Positions 44,284-54,151 of a DNA stretch of 64,000 bases are shown here, one piece after another. Position numbers and translations under genes: made by a program. Origin of the DNA: Lachnospiraceae bacterium C1.1 (GTDB lineage: Bacteria; Bacillota; Clostridia; Lachnospirales; Lachnospiraceae). The stretch's first letter is position 1. The number at the start of each line of letters is the position of its first letter. The stretch covers positions 2,863,501 through 2,927,500 of the forward strand of contig JAUISW010000001.1 of the NCBI GenBank assembly GCA_030434875.1. The letters are read 5' to 3'. Below the pieces are notes generated by a model. The model was not told the DNA's origin. It saw nothing but the letters and a program-made list of their open reading frames with translations, and made no database searches.

Positions 44284-44306
44284 TTTTGGGAAGCGGAATG
44301 AGCTCA

Positions 44307-45278
44307 TCACCTATCCCACAGTTTCGGCTTATATCCGAGTTCTTTTATCATCTCCATATCCGACTCCACAGTATATCCCGAAGTTGTCAGCATATCGCCT
44401 GTGATAACGGCATTCGCTCCAGATTCAAAACATTTCTTTCCGTTATTTTCCAAAAGACCCCTGCCGCCGGCGAGTCGGATCGACGCATCCGGAAGTATAA
44501 ATCGGTAAACTGCAACTATACGCTGCATATCCTCTGTCTGAAGACGTTTATGATCTGCAAAAGGTGTTCCAGGGATTGGATTGAGCATATTTACCGGAAC
44601 GCTTTTGATATTGAGCTCACGGAGCGTCATTGCCATATCTATCCTGTCCTCTTCTGTTTCCCCGAGTCCCATGATACCGCCGCTGCAGACACTCAGTCCC
44701 GCTTCCCTGGCATTTTCTATTGTCCGGATCTTATCGTCATAGCTATGGCTTGTACATACTTTTCCAAAATAATTTCTGGAAGTTTCGAGATTGTTGTGAA
44801 TACGGCTTACTCCGGCCGCCTTTATTTTCTTAAACTGCTCTTTATTTAAAAGGCCAAAAGAAGCACATACCTCGATTGAACAGACTTTCCTGATCTCACG
44901 GACAACATCGCATATATAATCAATTTCCTCATCATTTAATGCTCTTCCCGATGTTACTATAGAATATCTAAGCACTCCACGCTCTGCATTATGAACCGCC
45001 TCTTTCACTATCGTCTTTTTATCCAGCATAGGATAAACTTCCGCTCCCGTGTGATAATGTGCTGACTGTGCACAGAACTTACAGTTTTCCGAACATTTTC
45101 CGCTCTTTCCATTTACAATACTGCAAAGGTCAAAACCGTCTTTACAGAAAAATCTCCTGATCTCATCTGCAGCAGCGCAGAGTTCCTGCAGATCTTCTTT
45201 ATATAATCTCAATGCCTCCTCACGACTGACAGAACCACCGGCAATAACTTTTTCTTTAACTTCTTCTACGTACGACAT
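44307..45278 (-). CDS. bioB: Biotin synthase
   Basis: 323 residues. The radical SAM 4Fe-4S motif is CSENCKFCAQS (near 64-74). The 2Fe-2S ligands are in IEVCASFG and related cysteines, with NNLETSRNYF and the C-terminal RLAGGRG arginine also conserved. It inserts sulfur into dethiobiotin. No other biotin-synthesis gene is adjacent. GGAGG precedes the start. A BirA-type operator lies about 75 bp upstream. Confidence 0.95.
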   Translation of the reverse strand: MSYVEEVKEKVIAGGSVSREEALRLYKEDLQELCAAADEIRRFFCKDGFDLCSIVNGKSGKCSENCKFCAQSAHYHTGAEVYPMLDKKTIVKEAVHNAERGVLRYSIVTSGRALNDEEIDYICDVVREIRKVCSIEVCASFGLLNKEQFKKIKAAGVSRIHNNLETSRNYFGKVCTSHSYDDKIRTIENAREAGLSVCSGGIMGLGETEEDRIDMAMTLRELNIKSVPVNMLNPIPGTPFADHKRLQTEDMQRIVAVYRFILPDASIRLAGGRGLLENNGKKCFESGANAVITGDMLTTSGYTVESDMEMIKELGYKPKLWDR

Positions 45279-45354
45279 ACAACCTCCAAATAATCTGACG
45301 AGTCTTATATTTCTCCATAATTTATCAGAGAAAGTTTACTTTATAACAGCAAGG

Positions 45355-45388
45355 AATGTCAACCCAATTATCGAATAAGGTTGACATT
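45355..45388 (-). promoter_or_regulatory. BirA operator upstream of bioB
   Basis: AATGTCAACC, 14 bases, GGTTGACATT: a perfect inverted repeat of the form known for BirA repressor sites in Firmicutes. On the minus strand its right half contains TTGACA, which with TAAACT 18 bases on could be the bioB promoter. Confidence 0.82.
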
Positions 45389-45397
45389 AATTTTTAA

Positions 45398-45433
45398 AAA
45401 AGCCCCGGTGACCCGAAACACCGGAGCTTTTCA
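45398..45433 (-). terminator. Terminator of the acid-sugar/TRAP operon
   Basis: On the minus strand AAAAGCTCCGGTG pairs with CACCGGGGCTTTT and is followed by T. It lies just after the TRAP permease stop. Confidence 0.88.
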
Positions 45434-45444
45434 TAAATATGACA

Positions 45445-47469
45445 TTATAAGGAAGATTTATCTTGTGCGAGCTCTACATGATCTCTGTGACTATGTTTTT
45501 TCCCTTCTATAAAACGGTAGATCAGGAAAAGTATTCCTGCTATTATACCAATTATATCAGATATTGCCAGCGGAAGAATGAAAAGAAATGCTATCGCACC
45601 GAATACAGCACGTTCCCAGGATTTAAGGTCACCAAACATATATCCGGCCACACAGCCTGCAAGACAGAATGTAGCGAACATAAGCATGATACCTGACTGT
45701 ATGATATCAACAACAGCTCCATCGAGCAAAAGTGACGGTCTGTAAACAAACATAAACGGTACTATGAAACCGGTAACAGCAAATGTGAATGCCTTCCACC
45801 CCGTCTTCCATGCCGATCCGTTTGCAATTCCTGCAGCCGTAAACGAAGCCAGACATACGGGCGGTGTGATCTGAGCAATAACTCCGAAATAGAAGATGAA
45901 CATATTCGAGGTCAGAGCAGATATACCGAGTCCCTGAATAGCAGAGATAAATAGTGTATTTGCGATCAGGTAAGCGGCAACTGTAGGAAGCGCCATACCA
46001 AGTATGATACATCCTATAGCTGCAACAACAAGCGCTATGAATAGTGAAGAATTACCGGTCTGATCTATGATCTTTGCAATTTTAACCGCAAGTCCGGAAC
46101 GAACAACTATACCTATCATAATGCCGCAGGATGCCGTAGGAATAGCTATATTCGCTGCCTGGCGGATACCATCCAGTAAAGTATAGAGGAATTTTTTCGG
46201 CGACATCCTTGTATCTTTTGAAAGAAAGCTTATTGCGATCGCGATCACAGTACAGATGATACCTGCTCTCGGAAGTGACATTCCTCTGACTATCATAACA
46301 ACCAGAATAACTATCGGAAGCAGACGATAAACACGCGGCAGTATTGGTGCTCCTTCATAATGAACATTTGGATTTTTACCAATGTGACGTTTTCTTGCTA
46401 TCAGATGAACTACCATCAATGCAGCCCCAAAATAAGCTATTGCCGGAAGAATTGCTGCAGCTGCGATCTTTATATACTGCACGCCTATGATCTCAGCCAT
46501 TACGAAGGCTCCTGCACCCATGATCGGCGGCATGATCTGACCTCCTGTAGATGCAACCGATTCAACAGCACCCGCCTCCTCAGGTGAATATCCCGTTTTC
46601 TTCATAAGCGGTATCGTAAATACTCCGGTACCTGTAACATTTGCAACTGCAGAACCCGAGATCATTCCCATAAGTCCGGAAGAGATTACCGCTGCCTTTG
46701 CAGGTCCTCCAACGGTCTTATCTGAAAGGGATAATCCCGCATCCGTGAGTACGGAGCCTCCGCCGCAGTTTGCAAAAAATACTCCAAACATGAGGAAATA
46801 GAATAGGGTATTAAGTGACGTTCCCAAGGGCGATCCGAATACTCCGTTCTCACCGAGCGAAAGTGTTTCTATAAATCTGGGGTAGCTTATGCCCTGATAA
46901 TGGAATATCCCGGGAACATACTGACCAAACCAGGCATATGCCATAAAAAATGCTATGACTCCAAAAAGCGACATCGAAACTACTCTTCTTACAGCTTCCA
47001 TACATTCAAAAATAAGTATAGTTCCTGCTATGATGTCATCAATATTCATCTTGTCTACCGAATAAAGCCGGTAGTTAAGCGCATCTGCCTTTGATACATA
47101 GTAGAAAAGTATATATGCTGCTCCTGCTATCAGAAAAGCGTCGTATATCCACCAAAGCTTATTCTTGCTCTTTGATTTCTCTGCCATGGGATTCATGAGC
47201 CAGACCATTACAAGTGCAAGACACATATGCAGCGGCAGCTGGAACCATGGATCCAGTGGTCTGAACAGCTTAATATAGAGCTGAAAAATAAGCCAGAAAA
47301 ATGACAACCCTACTATAGCTGTTTTTCTCCACATAGGAGCATTTCGCATCATTTTAGCTATCTTACTTTCCTCATCCCCTGACGAGGCGAGCTTTCTTCC
47401 AAGTTCATCCGCCTTGGAAAGCTTCTTTTCAGAAGTGGCCTCTCCGGCCCTGTTCATTTCTTCACTCAT
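45445..47469 (-). CDS. TRAP transporter permease, fused 4TM-12TM (TAXI type)
   Basis: 674 residues from ATG 47469 (MSEEMNRAGEATSEKKL) with GGAGG upstream. A charged N-terminal region precedes about 16 membrane helices. SSGLMGMISGSAVANVTGTGVFTIPLMKKTGYSPEEAGAVESVASTGGQ is the hallmark of fused DctQM permeases. Partner of the TAXI receptor encoded 100 bp upstream. Na+- or H+-driven uptake of an organic or sugar acid. Confidence 0.94.
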   Translation of the reverse strand: MSEEMNRAGEATSEKKLSKADELGRKLASSGDEESKIAKMMRNAPMWRKTAIVGLSFFWLIFQLYIKLFRPLDPWFQLPLHMCLALVMVWLMNPMAEKSKSKNKLWWIYDAFLIAGAAYILFYYVSKADALNYRLYSVDKMNIDDIIAGTILIFECMEAVRRVVSMSLFGVIAFFMAYAWFGQYVPGIFHYQGISYPRFIETLSLGENGVFGSPLGTSLNTLFYFLMFGVFFANCGGGSVLTDAGLSLSDKTVGGPAKAAVISSGLMGMISGSAVANVTGTGVFTIPLMKKTGYSPEEAGAVESVASTGGQIMPPIMGAGAFVMAEIIGVQYIKIAAAAILPAIAYFGAALMVVHLIARKRHIGKNPNVHYEGAPILPRVYRLLPIVILVVMIVRGMSLPRAGIICTVIAIAISFLSKDTRMSPKKFLYTLLDGIRQAANIAIPTASCGIMIGIVVRSGLAVKIAKIIDQTGNSSLFIALVVAAIGCIILGMALPTVAAYLIANTLFISAIQGLGISALTSNMFIFYFGVIAQITPPVCLASFTAAGIANGSAWKTGWKAFTFAVTGFIVPFMFVYRPSLLLDGAVVDIIQSGIMLMFATFCLAGCVAGYMFGDLKSWERAVFGAIAFLFILPLAISDIIGIIAGILFLIYRFIEGKKHSHRDHVELAQDKSSL

Positions 47470-47569
47470 AAAAAATCCTCCAGATATCGGGTTTATAGAT
47501 CCCGGAGAAGATCTCAAACGGGACCTTCTCCGGAAATCTGTGTCTTATCATATTTATGACAGTTCTTTT

Positions 47570-48694
47570 TTACTGCATATAACCCATTTCCTTATAATAT
47601 TTTTCAGCACCGGGATGAAGTTCACATCCGCCTATCTTCTGAGATTCCCATGCGGTTGCAGGATCCCATCCGGAAAGTGAAGCATATTCCTCAACAAGAG
47701 CATCCCTGTTTTCTGAAAGAACTTTTGTTATCTGATAAACAACATCTTCTGAAAGATTCTCGTTTGCAAAGAGACAGTCAGGTGATCCCGGAAGTACGAG
47801 TTCCGTCTCCTGTCCCTTGAATGAATTTGCCGGAATTGTGATCTTGTCATATCCTTTCTCATCTACGAACCAGTTTACAAGGTCATCTCCCCACTGAAGG
47901 AATGTAACATCACAGGTAGTTGCGATCTGAGCCATTGTTGATGAAGCTGACGATGTATGATCGATATAGAAATCTATCTGTCCGTCAGCAAGTGCCTCTG
48001 CATTCTGGTCACCGCCCTGGTTTGTGATCGATCCGCCCCAGCTCTTAAGGTCATCTTCCGTTACTCCGAAATATTCAAGCAAAAGATAAGCGCCCTCTGC
48101 ATCCATTGAGCCCTTTGATGAGCATCCGATCCTCAGCGGAAGCTTCTTCTCAAATACTTCTTCGATGGAAGAAACACCATTCTCCTCAAGGAATTTATTT
48201 GAGATACAGTTAATATAAGCAACCTGTGTAAGACCACCTATAACAGCCTTGTATCCACTGGTAGGTTCTCTGTCAAGAGTTCCTGTCTCCTGTGCCCATT
48301 TTGCAGGTGCACCGTTTACAAATGAAAGATCTACATTATTCTCCTTAAAGATATACGGAGCTCCCATTCCGCCGGGATATGAAGGATCAACGTTTACTTC
48401 CGCAAAACCTCCCTTTTCCTCAAGGACTTTTGACATTGCAACGATCATGTTGTAAGTACCCGATCCAACCTTATCAGACCAGAACTGAAGTGTTGTCGAA
48501 CTGTAATCTGCAGAACCGATGTCTGCTGCAGCCTCAGATCCGGCTGCCGACTCTGCCGCAGCTGTTGAAGCCGCAGCTTCAGGTGCTGCTTCAGAAGCTG
48601 CTGTACCTGTACTGCTTCCTCCGCAGGCTGTAAGGCCTGCTGCCATTGTTAATGTTAATGCTGTTGCTAAAATTTTGTTTACAAGCTTCTTCAT
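47570..48694 (-). CDS. TAXI-family TRAP solute receptor (lipoprotein)
   Basis: 374 residues. Signal peptide with lipobox LTAC (Cys near 24), then an Ala/Glu/Ser linker, then the TAXI receptor domain (FWSDKVGSGTYNMIVAMSKVLEEKG; DLSFVNGAPAKWA). GGAGGAGG before ATG. Captures the substrate for the TRAP permease. The surrounding enzymes suggest a four-carbon or similar sugar acid; the ligand cannot be read from sequence. Confidence 0.9.
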   Translation of the reverse strand: MKKLVNKILATALTLTMAAGLTACGGSSTGTAASEAAPEAAASTAAAESAAGSEAAADIGSADYSSTTLQFWSDKVGSGTYNMIVAMSKVLEEKGGFAEVNVDPSYPGGMGAPYIFKENNVDLSFVNGAPAKWAQETGTLDREPTSGYKAVIGGLTQVAYINCISNKFLEENGVSSIEEVFEKKLPLRIGCSSKGSMDAEGAYLLLEYFGVTEDDLKSWGGSITNQGGDQNAEALADGQIDFYIDHTSSASSTMAQIATTCDVTFLQWGDDLVNWFVDEKGYDKITIPANSFKGQETELVLPGSPDCLFANENLSEDVVYQITKVLSENRDALVEEYASLSGWDPATAWESQKIGGCELHPGAEKYYKEMGYMQ

Positions 48695-48790
48695 TCTTTT
48701 TCCTCCTCCATATTAAATGGTTTTTATATTTAATGAATCATGCCCCACCAATTCATCAAACATCTTAGTAAATCAGCATTTTTTTATAAT

Positions 48791-49702
48791 TTAGCTCATA
48801 CCGTTCGCTTTGTTTTCTTCGATATTCTTTTTGATCGCTTCTATCTTTGCATCCGGGATCATATTAAAAGGTGCCCGGCAAAGACCCACATCATAGCCCA
48901 TCAGCCTAACTGCTGTCTTTACAACAGTATTCGGATTGCAGCCTGCAAAATTCTTTCTGAAGGGTCCTATCGCATCCTGATATTTTTTCGCTTCATCCCA
49001 GTTTCCCGCAATAAATTCATCATATATCATAGCCATATTATGGGGATAAGCGTTGGCACATCCTGAGATCCCACCACTTCCGCCTGCCTTCAGCGTCCAA
49101 AGAATAAGCTGATCATTTCCTGAAAGTACCGAGAAACTTCCGTTTTTCTTTTTCTTTCCTTCATCGATATAGCCGAGGATATTTTTGAAATCTCCGGAAG
49201 AATCTTTTGCTCCTACAATATTCTCAACCTGACAGAGCTTTCCAACGGTTGCGGGATCTATCTTATTTCCCGTCCTGGCCGGAATATTATAAAGCACTAT
49301 AGGCATATCAGGCACCGCTGCCGCCACAGTTTCATAATGTCTTTCTATCTCATCCTGAGATGCCGCCGCAAAGCTCGGAGTTATTATTGAAAGCACATCT
49401 GCGCCGCATGCTTCGGCCATTTTTGACTGTTCAATAGTTTCTCTGGTGGATATACATCCCGATCCTGCATATACCGGAACTCTTCCGTTTACATGCTTTA
49501 CAACAGTTGAAAGAACCAGTTCCTTTTCTTTGCTGTTGAGAATATATCCTTCTCCGTTTGTGCCGAAACAAAATATCGCATGAATGCCCGCTTCTATCAT
49601 CCGGTCTGTCTGTTCTTTAAGCACCTCCACATTTACAGACTCGTCATCATTCATCGGTGTAATGATCGGCACGATGATTCCCCTGATCTCCGTCTTTTTC
49701 AA
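48791..49702 (-). CDS. DapA/NanA-family pyruvate-type aldolase
   Basis: 303 residues from a TTG at 49702 (KKTEIRGIIVPIITPM), five bases after GGAGG; the frame stays open to 49747 with a GTG. Class I aldolase motifs: FGTNGEGY (pyruvate-binding), VLYNIPARTG with the catalytic Tyr, VGAKDSSGD with the Schiff-base Lys. In this operon it is more likely a keto-acid/sugar-acid aldolase than dihydrodipicolinate synthase. Start choice is moderately certain. Confidence 0.85.
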   Translation of the reverse strand: MKKTEIRGIIVPIITPMNDDESVNVEVLKEQTDRMIEAGIHAIFCFGTNGEGYILNSKEKELVLSTVVKHVNGRVPVYAGSGCISTRETIEQSKMAEACGADVLSIITPSFAAASQDEIERHYETVAAAVPDMPIVLYNIPARTGNKIDPATVGKLCQVENIVGAKDSSGDFKNILGYIDEGKKKKNGSFSVLSGNDQLILWTLKAGGSGGISGCANAYPHNMAMIYDEFIAGNWDEAKKYQDAIGPFRKNFAGCNPNTVVKTAVRLMGYDVGLCRAPFNMIPDAKIEAIKKNIEENKANGMS

Positions 49703-49764
49703 AAGCTCCTCCGTTCTGCCGTTCCTGCGGCGAAATTCAGTCCCCACATTTTTGATAACTGTTT

Positions 49765-50217
49765 TTATTCTATTTCCAGCTTTATCACATACTTTCTTAT
49801 TCTTTTTGCACTGTCTCCCGGCAGAAACCTATCCGGCTTATGGGCATCTGTCGGGAAAAATGAAACGAACTGTCCGGGTTCAAGAGCTATGATCGCAGCT
49901 GTTTCACCCTCCCAGCGTTCAGCATCTTTTGCCTCATCATAAGGAACCGAACTTTTCATTTTTTCTACTCTGTTCCATAAAGCATGCCAGTTGCTTCCCT
50001 CCAGCAGCACCTGGATATCATTGTATTTTCTGTGATTTTCAAATGTTCCTTCATCGGATGCCTTTGTCTCCTGATCCTGATAAAGAATATATCCCCCGGA
50101 AAAATCATATCTTCCGGGCTGCCATTCCTTCTGCGCTTCAATAAATTCCACAGCATTTTTAAGATTCGGAATTGTTTCAAAATATTCGCTTATATTTGAA
50201 AAACTGTCGACTAACAT
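49765..50217 (-). CDS. YhcH/YjgK/YiaL (DUF386/EbgC) family protein
   Basis: 150 residues. Metal-binding cupin-like motifs FENHRKYNDIQVLLEG and FFPTDAHKPDRF. Members occur with sugar-acid and sialic acid catabolism and are thought to act as anomerases. Its ATG directly abuts the pdxA2 stop (TAGATG). Confidence 0.88.
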   Translation of the reverse strand: MLVDSFSNISEYFETIPNLKNAVEFIEAQKEWQPGRYDFSGGYILYQDQETKASDEGTFENHRKYNDIQVLLEGSNWHALWNRVEKMKSSVPYDEAKDAERWEGETAAIIALEPGQFVSFFPTDAHKPDRFLPGDSAKRIRKYVIKLEIE

Positions 50218-51318
50218 CTATTTTCCTCCCGAAAGTCTGGCCCCAGCCAGAAGAATTGCAAAATCAATAGAATTCACAAGTGACAGTTCGTTTGACTCAC
50301 CTGTTCCTGCATAATCCCAGCCTGTACCATGATCTACCGAAACACGTATTATCGGAAGTCCAAGTGTTACATTTATTCCTTTTACCGCATCCCAGTGCTG
50401 CTCTGCCTTATTGTAAACAAATCCTTTAAGTTTCAGGGGAATGTGTCCCTGGTCATGATACATAACGACCACTATGTCATACCAACCGCCGAGAGCTTTT
50501 GAGAATACGGTATCCGGAGGTGTAGGTTTTTTCTCCGGTATATTTATCCCTTCAGAGAGAGCCTCATCTATAGCCGGCTGGATCTCTTCGATCTCTTCTC
50601 TTCCAAACATTCCATTCTCGCCGCAGTGAGGATTCAACCCGGCAACACCTATCTTGGGCTCTTTAATGCCGATCTGCTTCATCGCATCATTTGCAAGCCT
50701 GATGCATTCCAAAACCCGTTCCTTTTTTACTCTGTCACATGCCTGCCTAAGTGATACGTGAGTCGATACATGTACTACTCTCAGGTCATCATGGGCAAGC
50801 ATCATGGTATATTTTTTTGTCTTCGTGTATTCGGCATAAACTTCCGTATGTCCGGAAAAATGATGTCCCGCCATATTTATGGCCTCTTTGGAAAAAGCAT
50901 TTGTTACCGTTGCATCTACTTTATTTTCCATTGCCAGTTGGATCAGCCTTACTACATACTGAAAAGATGCTTCCCCTCCGATCTCGGTCGGACCAAGTCC
51001 AAAGGCTTCCGGCTTTTCAAGGTCGAGACTATTTGGAAAATCAGACTCCTTTACCAGTCCCATATCAAGAATATCTATAGTCCCGTATTCATAAATCCCA
51101 TCTGAGGGATCTTCTACGATATTAAGCTTCAGCTTTATCCCGTTTACCTTTTCCGCAACCTTAAGCGCATATTCCATACAGCTCCTGTCACCAATGACCA
51201 GCGGTCTGCAGCGCTCATATACATTTCTGTCATTCAATGCCTTAACGCTGATCTCCGGCCCGTTTCCAAAAGGATCTCCCATAGAAATTCCAATGATCGG
51301 TCTTTTAGCTCCACTCAT
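50218..51318 (-). CDS. pdxA2: PdxA2-type 4-phospho-erythronate/threonate dehydrogenase
   Basis: 366 residues, PdxA superfamily: GISMGDPFGNGPEI, metal His in AGHHFSGHTEVYAE, VAGLNPHCGENGMFGREE, MYHDQGHIPLK. PdxA2 proteins next to DUF1537 kinases oxidise and decarboxylate 4-phospho-threonate or -erythronate to dihydroxyacetone phosphate. The kinase two genes upstream fits this. GGAGG nine bases before ATG. Confidence 0.9.
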   Translation of the reverse strand: MSGAKRPIIGISMGDPFGNGPEISVKALNDRNVYERCRPLVIGDRSCMEYALKVAEKVNGIKLKLNIVEDPSDGIYEYGTIDILDMGLVKESDFPNSLDLEKPEAFGLGPTEIGGEASFQYVVRLIQLAMENKVDATVTNAFSKEAINMAGHHFSGHTEVYAEYTKTKKYTMMLAHDDLRVVHVSTHVSLRQACDRVKKERVLECIRLANDAMKQIGIKEPKIGVAGLNPHCGENGMFGREEIEEIQPAIDEALSEGINIPEKKPTPPDTVFSKALGGWYDIVVVMYHDQGHIPLKLKGFVYNKAEQHWDAVKGINVTLGLPIIRVSVDHGTGWDYAGTGESNELSLVNSIDFAILLAGARLSGGK

Positions 51319-51339
51319 TTTTCATATCCTCCACATTTA

Positions 51340-52503
51340 TCAGGCCAGTATCTGCTCATAGAGCATCTTTGCATCTTCAAGAGTCAGTTCCCGCATATTG
51401 TTTACAAGCAGCCTCTGCTGCTCAAGCCCGGACTTTGCGAGAAAATCAAGATCTGAACGGGTTACATTCCATTCAGAAAGATTTGTCGGTATATCGAGAT
51501 GTTTTACTATTGACTCCATCTTTTCTATCATCCATGCAGACTTTTCATCCACAGTTTTTAGCCTGTTTTCTTCATGACAACAGCTATCGTATGCCTCTGC
51601 AAGTCTTCCTTTGATCTCGGGCTCATTAAATTTCATTACCGGGATCAAGAGTATGGCATTTGAAACACCATGTGCTATATGATATTTTCCGCCCAAAGGA
51701 TAAGAAAGTGCATGAACCGCAGTAGTTCCTGAGGACGTGATCGCAACCCCCGCATAAAATGCTGCATTCAGCATATTGCCCTTTTCCACTAGTGCTTCTG
51801 GATCATCACAGGCCTTCTCTATATTGGCAAGTATAAGATCCAGTGCCTTAAGTGCAAAAGTATCGCTGAAACTGTTGGCTTTTTTTGATGTAAAGCATTC
51901 AACTGCATGGCAAAGTGCATCTATTCCCGTAGAAGCTGCGATCTTTCGCGGAAGTTTTGCGATCATTCTGCCATCAAGGATTACATGATCGGGAATAAGT
52001 TCTCCATTTACTATCCCGACCTTAACCTCTTTTTCCGGAACCGCGACAATCGCATTCAGCGTTGCCTCCGCGCCTGTTCCCGCCGTTGTCGGTATCATCA
52101 GACTTTTAACCTGTTTAACCGCCTGTTTCGGATCATCCAGCAGATCCTTGCAGGTATATTCATCTGTTGAAAGTACAGATGCGAGCTTTGCGGCATCCAT
52201 TACAGATCCTCCACCTATTGCTATTATGAAATCAGCTCCTGTTTTTCTGAATCTGTCTGCTACCTCCTGAACCTGTCCATAGGATGGTTCAGGATGAAGA
52301 TCGTCTATGACGGTAAGTTCAACCCCGGCTTTTTTTACAAGCTCTGCAGGATAGTCCGTAAGTCCTGAGGCTATGATCCCTTTATCACTGAAAAGGGCCG
52401 CTTTCTTTACCTTATTTTTCTTCAGGATATCTTCAATATTCTCAAGTGCATGTTTTCCTCCGTAAACCTCACCCGGCACCCTTAAACTATAATCTTCAAG
52501 CAT
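51340..52503 (-). CDS. Iron-containing alcohol dehydrogenase
   Basis: 387 residues, group III ADH. GGGSVMDAAKL for NAD binding; IPTTAGTGAEAT; metal ligands in DALCHAVECF, SYPLGGKYHIAHGVSN. It likely oxidises or reduces a hydroxy-acid or aldehyde intermediate of the operon's pathway. GGAGGAG before ATG and 22 bp after the kinase stop. Confidence 0.9.
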   Translation of the reverse strand: MLEDYSLRVPGEVYGGKHALENIEDILKKNKVKKAALFSDKGIIASGLTDYPAELVKKAGVELTVIDDLHPEPSYGQVQEVADRFRKTGADFIIAIGGGSVMDAAKLASVLSTDEYTCKDLLDDPKQAVKQVKSLMIPTTAGTGAEATLNAIVAVPEKEVKVGIVNGELIPDHVILDGRMIAKLPRKIAASTGIDALCHAVECFTSKKANSFSDTFALKALDLILANIEKACDDPEALVEKGNMLNAAFYAGVAITSSGTTAVHALSYPLGGKYHIAHGVSNAILLIPVMKFNEPEIKGRLAEAYDSCCHEENRLKTVDEKSAWMIEKMESIVKHLDIPTNLSEWNVTRSDLDFLAKSGLEQQRLLVNNMRELTLEDAKMLYEQILA

Positions 52504-52525
52504 CTCTACTCTCCTCCTTTTCCGG

Positions 52526-53803
52526 TCATTCCCTCACCGGTATATTGCCGGCTGCGAGCTCAGATAAAAATATCAACAGTCTTTCATCTCCAAATCCACC
52601 TGATTTAGACATTATCATCTGTTCCTGTCCATCGTGCATGAATCCCGATAAAACCGTTCCCGGTGCAATCTCGGCAATAGGTCTCAGTTCATTGATACCT
52701 AAGTGTTCCATACAGCCTATCAGTGTGTCGCCCCCTGTTATCAAAGCAATAAATTTGAGATCTTTTTCTGAAAGACCCTCGAGTATCAATCCACACGCTC
52801 CAGAAACCCTTATCCGTTCATCCTCGGATCCTATATGATTTTCTTCTTTATACTTTCTTGCCTCATCAGTCCCCGGAGGATCATTGCAGTCAATTATCAA
52901 TTTCTGCTCTTTTTCTATTATCCCCGCCAGATCATTGAGCTTCTTTTTTCCTTCCTTCGAATCCCAGAATCCTTTTTCAAACTTTTCCTTCGGACTCAGC
53001 CGGATACGCTTAAATCCCTCCATTTCTGCCTTATCCATCTGCCTTATCGTCATCGGATTCTGTGTTCCGCATATTGCAAGAAAACTGTCTTTCATACAGT
53101 AAGCGTTATCCATTGTTCCTGAAAATCCTATGATCTCAGGAAGAAATGCTGCAAACCCTGCACATCCTGCAATAATTTTTGTCTTAGAAGAGTTTTTAAG
53201 AATTTCTGCGATATTCTCAAGATCCTCATCAGTTTCTGCATCCCAGATCAAAATTTCAGGTTCTGATCTATCATTGATCACTCTCTCACCTTCTGCGACA
53301 TTTGTATTAGCAGTTCTGACCAACCTGTCTTTTCGGATCAGTTCAGCTATATTTCCACTGCAGACCGGTTCAAACGGATCCTTCCCGAATACACTGTCAC
53401 TAACGATCGTGCCGTCAATATAATGGATACCATCTCTGGTAATTCTGTTCATTTTTGGAAAAGCCGGAATAAAAGAAAGAATGCTTTCTCCTGAAGCATC
53501 CAGTAAAGCTGCCAACTCTGCCCCGAGATTTCCCCGCAGCGCAGAATCTGTTTTTTTATAGATATGCCTGATTCCACTTCTGAATGCCCTGTCTGCAATA
53601 TTCCTGATATTGCTGTAAGCCGTATCCGCATCAAGGTGTCTTGTTTCAGAATCCATCACAAGTACCTGTACAGAAGAGTCAAGCATCGAAAAGTCAAAAT
53701 CACGATCGGTTACAACACGAGTGGAGGCATTAACTGTAGTGAACTGAACCCCGGTATCAAGTGCACCGGTAAAATCATCTGCTATGACCAACAATTCTGC
53801 CAT
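52526..53803 (-). CDS. Four-carbon acid sugar kinase (DUF1537 family)
   Basis: 425 residues from ATG 53803 (MAELLVIADDFTGALDTGVQF), with GGGGGA upstream; the longer frame to 53974 lies in the regulatory region. The N-terminal ADDFTGALD and C-terminal ALITGGDTLIGCM are family signatures. Kinases of this family phosphorylate D-threonate, D-erythronate or related acids at O4, giving the PdxA2 substrate. First gene of the operon. Confidence 0.9.
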   Translation of the reverse strand: MAELLVIADDFTGALDTGVQFTTVNASTRVVTDRDFDFSMLDSSVQVLVMDSETRHLDADTAYSNIRNIADRAFRSGIRHIYKKTDSALRGNLGAELAALLDASGESILSFIPAFPKMNRITRDGIHYIDGTIVSDSVFGKDPFEPVCSGNIAELIRKDRLVRTANTNVAEGERVINDRSEPEILIWDAETDEDLENIAEILKNSSKTKIIAGCAGFAAFLPEIIGFSGTMDNAYCMKDSFLAICGTQNPMTIRQMDKAEMEGFKRIRLSPKEKFEKGFWDSKEGKKKLNDLAGIIEKEQKLIIDCNDPPGTDEARKYKEENHIGSEDERIRVSGACGLILEGLSEKDLKFIALITGGDTLIGCMEHLGINELRPIAEIAPGTVLSGFMHDGQEQMIMSKSGGFGDERLLIFLSELAAGNIPVRE

Positions 53804-53922
53804 TTTTAATTTTCCCCCGCTTTTCATGACTTTCTCATTAAAAATCACTAAAACCTTTAGCCTTATTCTAACGAAGGGCAATGTCTCTAACAAATCCGAT
53901 AAACAAAAAATCTGTCTATTTT

Positions 53923-54107
53923 TGAAACATGTGTATCCGAATCTATGCAGTTTCCTGCATTTCGATAAATACATGTTTCATTTTGAAACAGTTTTTAAAA
54001 ATTATATTAGGCAAAAAGCCCTTATAACCTTTATAATTTAATCAAGACACTGTTTCATAATTGCACTTGGATAGTTCTCAGTTTTTAAATATATATAGTA
54101 TGAAACA
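53923..54107. promoter_or_regulatory. Five TGTTTCA half-sites in the divergent promoter region
   Basis: TGAAACA at 53923, TGTTTCA at 53974, TGAAACA at 53984, TGTTTCA at 54051 and TGAAACA at 54101. Two of them form the palindrome TGTTTCA-TTT-TGAAACA (53974-53990). GAAACATGT/ACATGTTTC (53924-53979) is a wider repeat. They lie between the kinase operon and its PrpR-like regulator and are likely its binding sites. Confidence 0.7.
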
Positions 54108-54151
54108 ATCGAATAGATATCAAAAATACAATTACGAAAGAGGCAGGGGAA

